Assembly: GCF_001929375.1 (NCBI RefSeq)
Contig: NZ_MSGO01000006.1
Coordinates: 1-64,000 of the forward strand
Source: Actinomyces oris
Lineage (GTDB): Bacteria > Actinomycetota > Actinomycetes > Actinomycetales > Actinomycetaceae
Length of the DNA stretch: 64,000 bases
Direction of reading: 5' to 3'
Shown: positions 51,141 through 61,650 of the stretch, piece after piece
Layout of the letters: each line of letters begins with the position of its first letter
How positions within the stretch are numbered: position 1 is the first letter of the stretch
The notes under the pieces: generated by a model
What the model was told of the DNA's origin: nothing
Databases searched by the model: none
The model's input: only the letters and a program-made list of their open reading frames with translations
Translations under genes and position numbers: made by a program

Positions 51141-52589
51141 ATGACCCAACTCAGATACGAACCGCGACATTTCCACCAGCATCGTTTTCCGCGCCTGCGG
51201 ACCGCCAACGCTGCTGTGACCCTGGGCGTCCTCGGCGTGGTGGCGGCGGTGCTGCCCTGGATCGGCTGGCCGAAGCAGGTCACCGTCAGCGTTCTGGTCC
51301 TCACCGTCCTCATCGGCCTGGGGCTGATCACAGCGCCTCCCACCCGGGCGCTCAAGCGCGGCGGCATCGCCCCGGGCGCCCGCTGGCACTGGGGTGCGGC
51401 GATGCTCCTGGGAATGTCCCCGGCGATCCTTCTGGGCCTGAGCTTCCCCGTCGTCTCCCAGAAGATGGCCGCCAGCACGGTGAGCGGGACGGGACTGCCG
51501 GTCATCGTCCTGAGCGTGTCGGTGGCGGTGCCCTGGCTCAGCCAGATCATCGGCACCCCCGTCTACCGGCTCCTGGGCGACTCCATCGGCCGCGGTCCGC
51601 GGGCGGTCCTGGAGCGCTACTGCTCCATCTGGCCGGCACTGTTCGTGTGGGCGCTCCTGCCCACGGCGCTGGAGATCCTCGTCGTGGCCGCCGTGACCGG
51701 TTGGAACCCGCACGTCCTGGGCGTCCACACCGCCCTGCTCCTCCTGCACGTCGTCTTCGTGCAGTCGCTCATCGTCGCCGACGTCGCCGGGCGACGCCGC
51801 CTGTGGTCGGTGGGCTGGCTCTGCTACGCCGTCGCGCTCGTCGCCGAGCCCACCTGGTGGTACCTGCCCCCGCTGGTGGGAGCCCTCAGCCAGCTGCTGT
51901 CCATGGGACGCTGTCTGGGCAGGATCCTGCGGCCCCGCGGGGTCGCCACCGGCATCCTCGTGCAGGACATGCTCCGCGGCGCGATCCTGGGGGGAGTGCT
52001 GTGGTCGGACAAGTTCTTCCTCTTCCTGGGTGCCGGTCGCGACTTCGACGTGGCGCTGGTCTACCTGTGCCTCCAGCCCGCCGTCGTCGCCTACTGCTAC
52101 TACTTCGCGGTCACCGCGCCGCGGGTCAACACCGAGATCGCCCTGTTCCAAACGGTTCTCAAGCGTGAGGGCATGACCAGCCTGCGCGAGCGCGGGCGCA
52201 CCCTGCGCCGGCTGCTGGACGCCAGCCTCATCCGCGCCTGCATCGTGGGGGCCGCCGGCGTCATCGTCGTGGTGTGCTCCATGGCGCTCATGTCCGCCGA
52301 GCAGGTTCCGCTGGTCCTCGAGGTGTGCCTGTCCTCGACCCTGTTCACGGTGCTGACGCTCCTGAGCTACGAGATCGACCACATCGGAGACTCGACCACC
52401 GCCCTGCTCCTGTCCGGCATCCACGTGGCGATCGCCGCGGCCCTGCTGCTCAAGGTGGCCGACGCCGCCGCCTACCTGCCGCTGGCCGGCGTCGACCTGG
52501 TGCTGTGCACGCTGGGGCTGCTGCTCTACCGCAAGCGGTGGGCCGCACCCGAGTACTCCTTCTTCTGGGGAAAGGCCATGTCCTGGTGA
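51141..52589 (+). CDS. Polytopic membrane protein, probable PelG-like polysaccharide export partner
   Basis: The 482-aa protein has about twelve hydrophobic helices, for example AAVTLGVLGVVAAVLPWIGW and VAIAAALLLKVADAAAYLPL, and little else. It directly precedes, and overlaps by 4 bp, a PelF-type glycosyltransferase. In Pel systems PelG is a 12-helix membrane protein working with cytosolic PelF to make and move the polymer. Position, size and topology fit PelG, and SDKFFLFLG mid-protein loosely resembles it, but I cannot confirm homology by eye. ATG 51141 has no clear ribosome site; MTQLRYEP begins the plausible protein. Confidence 0.6.
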   Translation: MTQLRYEPRHFHQHRFPRLRTANAAVTLGVLGVVAAVLPWIGWPKQVTVSVLVLTVLIGLGLITAPPTRALKRGGIAPGARWHWGAAMLLGMSPAILLGLSFPVVSQKMAASTVSGTGLPVIVLSVSVAVPWLSQIIGTPVYRLLGDSIGRGPRAVLERYCSIWPALFVWALLPTALEILVVAAVTGWNPHVLGVHTALLLLHVVFVQSLIVADVAGRRRLWSVGWLCYAVALVAEPTWWYLPPLVGALSQLLSMGRCLGRILRPRGVATGILVQDMLRGAILGGVLWSDKFFLFLGAGRDFDVALVYLCLQPAVVAYCYYFAVTAPRVNTEIALFQTVLKREGMTSLRERGRTLRRLLDASLIRACIVGAAGVIVVVCSMALMSAEQVPLVLEVCLSSTLFTVLTLLSYEIDHIGDSTTALLLSGIHVAIAAALLLKVADAAAYLPLAGVDLVLCTLGLLLYRKRWAAPEYSFFWGKAMSW

Positions 52590-54967
52590 GCTCGTCATCC
52601 TCCTTCCGCGCCCGCCTGGAGAGCCTCCCGCTGCGCTACTCGGCTCCTGCCGGCGGCTACGCCCCGATGCCCAGCCCCGACGACGCCCCCGGCATCGGCG
52701 ACCGGGGCGAGGAGACTGGCCCCAGGATCAAGGTCGGCCCCGACGGCTACGGCGTCGTCGTCACCACCGGCGGGGCCGGCACCCCGAGCGGCCCCTCGGT
52801 CGCCGCCCCCTCCACCGGCTCGCCCACTACTGAACCGGCTGCGCAGCCGGCCGCGGCGTCGGCCTCCACTCCTGAGAACCCGGCCGCACCGATCTACGGT
52901 GTGGTCCAGGCCCCGGCGCCGGCCGGCTACGGCGTGGTCCAGCCGCGCCCCAAGAGCCCGGAGTCGGCCTCCCCGCAGAGCCCCGACGTCCTGGACTCCC
53001 CGATCTTCGGTGCCGTGAGCTCGGCGGCCTCGGGCGCCTCGGCGTCCTCGCCGGTGGAGCCGGCCGCTCCCCGCTCCGCCGCGTCACCGGCTCCCGATGA
53101 CGTTGAAGCCCCTGACGCCACGGCAGCGTCGGCGCCCTCTGAGCCTTCTGAGCCTTCTGAGCCCCCGGCGCACGGCGAGTCCCAGGCCCCCACGGCCATC
53201 GTCTGGGAGTCCGTGGCCTCGGCCGCCTCCCACGCCTCCGCGATCCCCCTGTCCCAGCAGACCGCCCAGGAGGAGGCCGAGGACGAGGAGGCCCCCGCCG
53301 GCGCGGCCGAGCTGATCCGGCTCCCCGAGGAGCCGGAGCCCGAGGCCGACGACCAGGTGCTGCCCGACGGCGTCCCCGAGGACGGCGTGTACGCCGACGT
53401 CGACGTCGCCATCGTCATGGAGTCCACCTACCCCTATCTCAAGGGCGGGGTATCCGCGGTGGTCCACGACATCATCACCGGCAACCCGGACCTCACCTTC
53501 GGGATCATCCACATCACCTGGGACTCCCACTCCCCGCTCAAGGACCTCTACGGCATGCCGGACAACATCGCCTGGGTGAAGGTCCTCTACCTGTCCATGG
53601 AGGAGCACCAGGAGGACTTCCTGCGCGCCCGTCCGCGTGACCTGCGCATGAACCGCCGCCAGCGCCGCGAGCTGTCCCGGCGCATCCTGGGCGCCCTGCT
53701 CTCCCTGGCCCAGGACGGTCAGACCGAGCCGCTGTGGGACATCATCAGCGAGGGCCTGAGCGCCTCGCGCCGCTACCCGGTCTGGGCGATCCTGGGCACG
53801 CGCGAGTTCATGGAGGCCTATCACGACATGATGCCGGACCTGGGGATGTCGATGACCGACATCTTCTGGTGCCTGCGCGACTTCTTCTCCCTGGCCTACG
53901 CGGTCCTGGCCGAGCCGGTCCCGCGCGCCCAGGTCTACCACGCCCACACCACCGGCTACGCCATGCTGCTGGGCGTCAACGCCGCCCGCGAGCACGGCAC
54001 CAAGGTGCTGCTGACCGAGCACAACCTCTACGTGCGCGACACCGTCAACACCCTCCTGGAACGCAGGCTGGACCTCAACGTCAGGCTCACCGACTACCGC
54101 ACCTTCGACGTCACCGGCCGCGAGCGCATGTGGATGGCCTGGTGGCTGGAGATGGGGCGCCTGTGCTACCCCTACGCCTACGCCTCCACCTACCTCTATC
54201 CTCGGGCCATCACCGAGGCCAATGAGCTCGGCGGTGACTCGGGGCGAGCCATCGTCATCCCCAACGGCATCGTCACCAAGGAGTTCGACGCCTCCTACGC
54301 CGCCCGCCTGGCCGCCATCGAGGAGATCAAGAAGGAGGGGGCGGACAAGCACCTGTGGAAGCTGGTGTACATCGCCCGCGTCGTACCCATCAAGGGGCTG
54401 CTGGACATGATCGACTCGGTGCGCCTCATGGTGGACCGGGGCCTGAACATCCACCTGGACGTGTGTGGGCCCACCGAGCACATGCCCTCCTACTTCGAGC
54501 AGTGCCTGACCCGCATCGTCGAGCAGGGCCTGGAGAGCGTCATCACCATCCGCGGGACCGTCAAGGTCCGTGAGCTCCTGCCTGAGTTCGACCTGTTCGT
54601 CCTGCCCAGCTACAACGAGGGCCTGCCGGTCGTCTCCCTGGAGACCATGGGGGCCGGCATCCCCACGGTGAGCACCGACGTGGGCGCCGTGCGCTCCGTC
54701 GTGGAGGACTTGATCGTCACCGACGAGGGGGAGACCTGGGACCCCTGCGGCATCATCATCGAGCCCGGTGACCCCGCCGTCATGGCGGACAAGGTCCAGG
54801 AGGTCATCAGCGACGTCGATCTCTACGAGCGCCTGAGCCTCAACGCCCGCGGCCGCGTGGAGGCGGCCTACGACCTGGTCAAGGTCAACGCCTCCTACAA
54901 CAAGATCTACCGTCAGGGCGGTGCCGGCGAGCAGACCGGTACCCGCGCCGACCGAGGAGGAGCATGA
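52586..54967 (+). CDS. pelF: PelF-type GT4 glycosyltransferase with long disordered N terminus
   Basis: PelF is the cytosolic UDP-sugar glycosyltransferase of Pel exopolysaccharide synthesis. From about residue 270 the DUF3492/GT4 domain begins: VAIVMESTYPYLKGGVSAVV, DLTFGIIHITWDS, then HAHTTGYAMLLGVNAAREHG, LLTEHNLYVRDTVNTL, IPNGIVTKEFD, ARVVPIKGLLDMIDS and the nucleotide-binding LPSYNEGLPVVSLETMGAGI. The first 265 residues are Pro/Ala/Ser-rich and hold four short repeats (GYGVVV, IYGVVQ, GYGVVQ, IFGAVS). GTG 52586 overlaps the previous stop as GTGA. The 793-aa length is much above the roughly 500 aa usual for PelF because of the extension. Confidence 0.85.
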   Translation: MSSSSSFRARLESLPLRYSAPAGGYAPMPSPDDAPGIGDRGEETGPRIKVGPDGYGVVVTTGGAGTPSGPSVAAPSTGSPTTEPAAQPAAASASTPENPAAPIYGVVQAPAPAGYGVVQPRPKSPESASPQSPDVLDSPIFGAVSSAASGASASSPVEPAAPRSAASPAPDDVEAPDATAASAPSEPSEPSEPPAHGESQAPTAIVWESVASAASHASAIPLSQQTAQEEAEDEEAPAGAAELIRLPEEPEPEADDQVLPDGVPEDGVYADVDVAIVMESTYPYLKGGVSAVVHDIITGNPDLTFGIIHITWDSHSPLKDLYGMPDNIAWVKVLYLSMEEHQEDFLRARPRDLRMNRRQRRELSRRILGALLSLAQDGQTEPLWDIISEGLSASRRYPVWAILGTREFMEAYHDMMPDLGMSMTDIFWCLRDFFSLAYAVLAEPVPRAQVYHAHTTGYAMLLGVNAAREHGTKVLLTEHNLYVRDTVNTLLERRLDLNVRLTDYRTFDVTGRERMWMAWWLEMGRLCYPYAYASTYLYPRAITEANELGGDSGRAIVIPNGIVTKEFDASYAARLAAIEEIKKEGADKHLWKLVYIARVVPIKGLLDMIDSVRLMVDRGLNIHLDVCGPTEHMPSYFEQCLTRIVEQGLESVITIRGTVKVRELLPEFDLFVLPSYNEGLPVVSLETMGAGIPTVSTDVGAVRSVVEDLIVTDEGETWDPCGIIIEPGDPAVMADKVQEVISDVDLYERLSLNARGRVEAAYDLVKVNASYNKIYRQGGAGEQTGTRADRGGA

Positions 54968-56073
54968 GGAGCAGCACCGGCGGCGTCGGCGCCTGGATCC
55001 GTTACGGAAACCCGCTCGAGCCCGGGGAGCTGGACTTCGCGATCGCCCACTACCGGGCGGCGATCCTCCAGCCCTGGGAGACCGAGGCAGCAGCCCGCCT
55101 CAAGGAGGCGCGACCGGACATGACGGTCCTGGCCTACCGGTGCCTGTCCTCCACGCGAGACTTCGAGCCGGACTCCATGCGCGCCTCGGGACTGTCCTAC
55201 CGCGAGGCCCTCCGCCGCGGTTGGCTCGCCAGGCGTGACAACGGCGACCTGGTCGAGTGGAACACCTACCCCGGCCACTTCCAGGCCCGTGTGTGGGACC
55301 CCGACTACCGCGCCCGCTGGGTGGAGGAGGTCTGCCAGGCCACCGCTGAGACCGCCTTCGACGGCGTCATGGCGGACAACGACGTCTTCGACGACTACTA
55401 CGGCCTGGACCTCCCCCTGGACGGAATCGCCGACACCGCCGCCCTGCGCGCTGAGCTGAACATCTTCGTGGACCAGGCCGGTGCCGGCCTCAACGGCGTC
55501 GGCAAGATCCTCATCCCGAACGTGGCCGAGGCCCGCCGGGAACCCGGCCGCTGGGAGCGCCACTCGGCCTGGGGTGGTGGCTTCGACGAGTGCTGGCTGG
55601 GCTGGGGGGACCATCACCTCTTCGATGAGGCCACGGCCCTGGCCCAGATTCACGAGCTGCGAGGGCCGGGCCTGTCCATCGTGCGCACGCCCGACGGCGG
55701 GGACGGCGGCTCCATGTCCGGTGCCCGCACGTCCCCCGGCCTCTACGGGCTGGCGGCCTTCTGGGTCTTCGGGGGAGGGGAGGGCGCCTACACGGCCACC
55801 GGTCACGACGACTACTCGCGCACTCCCTGGTTCCCCGCCCTCGACGCCGACCTGGGGCGCCCGCTGGGACGGCCCCGGAGGACCTCGGGCGCCTGGGTGC
55901 GCGAGTTCGAGGGCGGAGTGGCCGCCGTCGCGCTCGGCGAGGAGGGAGGCGGCACCGTGCGTCTCCCGGCGGGCCTCAGGTCACCGGGGCCCACCGGGGA
56001 CCCGGACGGTGAGGCGCTGGCTCTGGAGGTGCGCCTCAGCGCGCATCGTGGGATGATCGCTCTGCGTGCCTGA
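54964..56073 (+). CDS. Putative glycoside hydrolase (GHL15-type), third gene of Pel-like cluster
   Basis: The 369-aa protein has a TIM-barrel-like pattern: AWIRYGNPLEPGELDFAIAH at the start, then LKEARPDMTVLAYRCLSSTR, VWDPDYRARWVEEVCQ and the probable catalytic strand FDGVMADNDVFDDYYG with several Asp. The pattern resembles the hypothetical glycosyl hydrolase family GHL15. No signal peptide is present, so it looks cytoplasmic. ATG 54964 overlaps the pelF stop as ATGA, so the three genes are coupled. In Pel systems PelA is a secreted hydrolase/deacetylase; this gene may fill a related but different role. Confidence 0.7.
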   Translation: MRSSTGGVGAWIRYGNPLEPGELDFAIAHYRAAILQPWETEAAARLKEARPDMTVLAYRCLSSTRDFEPDSMRASGLSYREALRRGWLARRDNGDLVEWNTYPGHFQARVWDPDYRARWVEEVCQATAETAFDGVMADNDVFDDYYGLDLPLDGIADTAALRAELNIFVDQAGAGLNGVGKILIPNVAEARREPGRWERHSAWGGGFDECWLGWGDHHLFDEATALAQIHELRGPGLSIVRTPDGGDGGSMSGARTSPGLYGLAAFWVFGGGEGAYTATGHDDYSRTPWFPALDADLGRPLGRPRRTSGAWVREFEGGVAAVALGEEGGGTVRLPAGLRSPGPTGDPDGEALALEVRLSAHRGMIALRA

Positions 56074-56112
56074 GTCATGACCCGGTCCGGCTTGTGCGAG
56101 ATCCGATAATGC

Positions 56113-56138
56113 GACTAAAGACCTGTTAAACGTTAGTC
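56113..56138. promoter_or_regulatory. Candidate operator upstream of the MFS sugar transporter
   Basis: GACTAA and TTAGTC form an inverted repeat with 14 bp between, and TAAACGTT with a central CG lies inside it, a feature of LacI-type operators. It is about 140 bp upstream of the transporter start. No regulator is adjacent. Confidence 0.3.
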
Positions 56139-56275
56139 ATGTTGGGTGGATCATTGACCTGCTTGACTTCCTGAGATCCCCGCCGTCCCGTACAGCGTTC
56201 TCTCGGGCAGGAAGCGCGGCGTCCGTCTCGGGCGGCGTCGACAGAGTTCCACAGGGCCCAGGACAAGGATGACCT

Positions 56276-57688
56276 ATGGCACAGACTTCCCAGAATAGCG
56301 CGGCGGACATCGCGCACAAGCCCATGATGAGCACTGCTCAGATCCTGCTGATGAACGTCGGATTCTTCGGCATCCAGTACTCCTTCGGCATGCAGCAGAA
56401 CGCCATGTCGCCCATCTACCAGTTCCTCGGGGCTTCCGCTGACGAGATCCCCATCCTCAATCTGGCCGGACCCGTCACCGGCCTGCTCATCCAACCGCTC
56501 ATCGGGGCGCTCTCGGACCGGACCTGGAGCGAGAAGTGGGGACGCCGTAAGCCCTTCTTCCTGATCGGGGCCGTCGGCTGCTCCGTGTTCCTGTTCCTCA
56601 TGCCCTTCGTCACCGCCGTGTGGATGGCGGTGCTGTGCCTGTGGCTGCTGGACGCCTCGAACAACACGGCCATGGAGCCCTACCGGGCCTTCATCGGCGA
56701 CCGCCTGCCCTCCAAGCAGCTCGCCAAGGGCTTCCTCGCCCAGTCCCTGTTCATCGGCGCCGGCTCGGCCCTGGCCGCCGGGACCCTCGTCGTTCTGGAG
56801 AAGACCCTGGCGGGCGCCACCGCCGCCGGCATCCCCTACTGGGTCTTCGGCGCCTTCATGGTGGGGTCGGTGTGCTCCATCGGCTCGGTGCTCATCTCGG
56901 TGCTCTCCACCAAGGAGCTGCCGCCCACGCCGGAGGGCTTGGTCGAGCTCGAGCGCAAGAAGCGGGAGGAGGGCCCCTTCGGCTTCGTCAAGGACATCGG
57001 CGTCGCCATCGTCGAGATGCCCCGCGGCCTGAAGAAGATGGCCCTGGTCTACCTCTTCCAGTGGTACGCCATGAACGTCTTCTGGCAGTACCTGGGCCTC
57101 ATGTGCGCCGTCACCTACTTCGGCGTGAACCTGTCCGACCCGGGGTACGCCAAGACCAAGGCCTTCAACGACGCCTCCGGCTTCGCCACCGGGCTCATGG
57201 TCGCCTACTACGTCTCCTGCACGGTCGTCGCCCTCTTCCTGGCGCGACTGTCCAACCGCATTGGCCCCAAGCACGTCCACACCGCGGCGCTGTGCCTCGC
57301 CGCCGTCTGCCTGGTCCTGCTCACCCGCATCGGCAGCCCCGGCCACACCGCGGTCCTCTACCTGCCCATGATCGGCATTGGTGTGGCCTGGGCTTCTATT
57401 ACGGGCGTACCCTACATCATGGCCATTGAGATGATCCGCAAGGAGCGCCGAGGCGTCTACATGGGCGTTATCAATATGATGATCGTCATCCCCCAGTTCA
57501 TCCAGACCCTCACCTTCGGTCCCATTTACAAGCACCTGCTCGGCGATCACCCGGTCAACGCCATGCTCTTCGTCGCAGTCTTCCTCGTCATCGCCGGTCT
57601 GCTCATCGAGTGGATCGACACCGTCAAGGACGCGGACCCGCGGGTGCGCGCCGCCGCCGTGTCCGCCACTGAGACTGCCGTGGCCTGA
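56276..57688 (+). CDS. MFS transporter of the sucrose/maltose (SLC45/GPH-like) type
   Basis: The 470-aa protein has twelve helices. Family features are the N-terminal FFGIQYSFGMQQNAMSPIYQ, PVTGLLIQPLIGALSDRTWS with GRRKPFFLIGAV in loop 2-3, and ASNNTAMEPYRAFIGD in helix 4-5; these match the proton-linked disaccharide carriers related to plant SUT and SLC45. The likely substrate is a disaccharide or glucoside, inferred only. ATG 56276 follows CAAGGATGACCT. A universal stress protein gene follows after 28 bp in the same direction. Confidence 0.85.
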   Translation: MAQTSQNSAADIAHKPMMSTAQILLMNVGFFGIQYSFGMQQNAMSPIYQFLGASADEIPILNLAGPVTGLLIQPLIGALSDRTWSEKWGRRKPFFLIGAVGCSVFLFLMPFVTAVWMAVLCLWLLDASNNTAMEPYRAFIGDRLPSKQLAKGFLAQSLFIGAGSALAAGTLVVLEKTLAGATAAGIPYWVFGAFMVGSVCSIGSVLISVLSTKELPPTPEGLVELERKKREEGPFGFVKDIGVAIVEMPRGLKKMALVYLFQWYAMNVFWQYLGLMCAVTYFGVNLSDPGYAKTKAFNDASGFATGLMVAYYVSCTVVALFLARLSNRIGPKHVHTAALCLAAVCLVLLTRIGSPGHTAVLYLPMIGIGVAWASITGVPYIMAIEMIRKERRGVYMGVINMMIVIPQFIQTLTFGPIYKHLLGDHPVNAMLFVAVFLVIAGLLIEWIDTVKDADPRVRAAAVSATETAVA

Positions 57689-57716
57689 CCGGGTGCCCCA
57701 CGAAAGGATGTCATCC

Positions 57717-58172
57717 GTGACCTATACCACCATTGTCGCCGGAGTCGGCGATGTCGAGGCGAACACCCACGTCATCGATCGCGCCTGCGAGATGGCTCGC
57801 CTGTGCGACGCCGCTCTTCTCCTCGTCGCCGGCTTCGACCCCGTCTCGGCGCGGGACAAGGCTCGCATCAACGAGTTCGCCCCCGTCGCCGATGTGCGGG
57901 TCGTCGAGGCTCGGCTCACCGAGGACCAGGCCTACGCCGTCGTCGAGAAGGCGCGTGATACCGCCGTTGAGCGCGGCGTCGCCCTCGCCCAGGGCGTCGT
58001 CGTCGAGGGCACGGCGGTCGATGCCGTCACCCTCGTCACCTTGGAGACCGAGGCGGACCTCGTCATCGTCGGATCCAAAGGCGTCGATTCGCTGTTCGGC
58101 CGCATCTTCGGAGCCGTCTCCGTCCAGGTGCTCCGCAAGTCGAAGTGCGACGTCCTCGTCGTCGTTCCCTAG
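57717..58172 (+). CDS. Universal stress protein (UspA family)
   Basis: The 151-aa single-domain USP has the opening YTTIVAGVGD and the nucleotide-binding loop VIVGSKGVDSLFGRIFGAVS, close to the G-2x-G-9x-G-(S/T) pattern, then VLRKSKCDVLVV. GTG 57717 is chosen because AAAGGA lies 8 nt upstream and homology begins there; earlier in-frame starts (57693, 57708) are poorer. It is probably cotranscribed with the MFS gene and ends at the strong hairpin at 58224. Confidence 0.92.
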   Translation: MTYTTIVAGVGDVEANTHVIDRACEMARLCDAALLLVAGFDPVSARDKARINEFAPVADVRVVEARLTEDQAYAVVEKARDTAVERGVALAQGVVVEGTAVDAVTLVTLETEADLVIVGSKGVDSLFGRIFGAVSVQVLRKSKCDVLVVVP

Positions 58173-58223
58173 TCGCCGGATAGACGTCGGACGCACGCGT
58201 CGGATCCTGCGCGATCGGACCGG

Positions 58224-58265
58224 CGGCGGATGCCCGCCACGCGGAAGTGTGGCGGGCATCCGCCG
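58224..58265 (+). terminator. Strong hairpin terminator of the MFS-usp unit
   Basis: A perfect 17-bp stem CGGCGGATGCCCGCCAC/GTGGCGGGCATCCGCCG with an 8-nt loop is followed by CTATGTTTTG. It lies 51 bp after the USP stop and immediately before the MITE-like element. Confidence 0.85.
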
Positions 58266-58276
58266 CTATGTTTTGA

Positions 58277-58544
58277 GGTTCTTCGTGTGTGAGGGCGTGG
58301 TCGGGGTGAGCGGGTGCCGGTGGTTCGGCGTCTCGGGGTCCTGCGCGGTCGTACTCGGCGTCGCGCGGTCGTACCTTAGAGGGGCTCTAAGGTACGACCG
58401 CGCGGTTTTACGTACGACCGCGTGCGCTGGGGGTACGACCACGCGGTTTTACGTACGACCGGGTGGGATCGCGTACGACCACGTACCCCGAGACCCCGAC
58501 GAGGAAAGCCCCGCACAACCCCATCCCCACGACACGAAGAACCC
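58277..58544. mobile_element. MITE-like nested inverted repeat with GTACGACC units
   Basis: The ends are inverted (GGTTCTTCGTGT at 58277-58288 and its complement at 58532-58543), as is a second block (GTCTCGGGGT at 58330-58339 and its complement at 58485-58494). At the core is a perfect 20-bp palindrome CGCGCGGTCGTACCTTAGAG (58362-58381) with its complement at 58385-58404. GTACGACC or its complement occurs seven times: inverted at 58347 and 58367, direct at 58392, 58412, 58433, 58453 and 58473, always 20-21 bp apart within each arm. Eight-base direct repeats GTTTTGAG flank the element (58270-58277 and 58545-58552), like a target duplication. No transposase is encoded. Confidence 0.75.
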
Positions 58545-58552
58545 GTTTTGAG

Positions 58553-58878
58553 CAGTTGTCGTAACTCCTGTGATACGTGGGGCCGGGCTGGGCGCATGGT
58601 GGCGCTGCGTCTGCCCGGGTGGCCCCGCGCCCCGACCCGCTCCGGGACGCGGCGCTCGGCGTTCCCTGAATCTCCTCCCCTCGACGTCGGCCGCCCATGC
58701 CGCCGAGCCCCGCGGCGTCGGCGGGCGCGCCGGGAGGAGGCGCGCTGGAGTCGGCGTGTTTGGTCTAGGACTGAAGTCACACTAGAGTCATATCGTGAAC
58801 GACGCGTCGCCGCGTCACGCCTGCATCAGGACGATCTGAGGCAGACCCGAGAACGACCCGAATCAGAAAGGGGCATCG
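58553..58878. other. Upstream region of ppdK
   Basis: This is 326 bp with no supported gene. A weak promoter TTGGTC (58760) with 17-bp spacing to TAGAGT (near 58783) lies about 95 bp before the ppdK start and could drive it. Nothing else is distinct. Confidence 0.35.
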
Positions 58879-61578
<2,700 letters not shown>

Positions 61579-61584
<6 letters not shown>

Positions 61585-61623
61585 CCGAGTAACCGGGTAA
61601 CCGAATAGCGAGGTCCGCGGACC
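61579..61623. repeat. Short tandem repeat and palindrome after ppdK
   Basis: Three 8-bp units GAGTAACC, GAGTAACC, GGGTAACC (61579-61602) span the ppdK stop codon, followed by the perfect 12-bp palindrome GGTCCGCGGACC (61612-61623). It lies between convergent genes; a weak terminator role is possible. Confidence 0.45.
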
Positions 61624-61650
61624 AACGGCGTCGTGGGGGCCGGGCTGGGA

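Noticed and set aside
58341-58480. Possible CRISPR array because of evenly spaced short repeats
   Set aside because: Units are only 8-12 bp, the spacers are 8-13 bp and related to each other, both orientations occur, and no cas gene is present.
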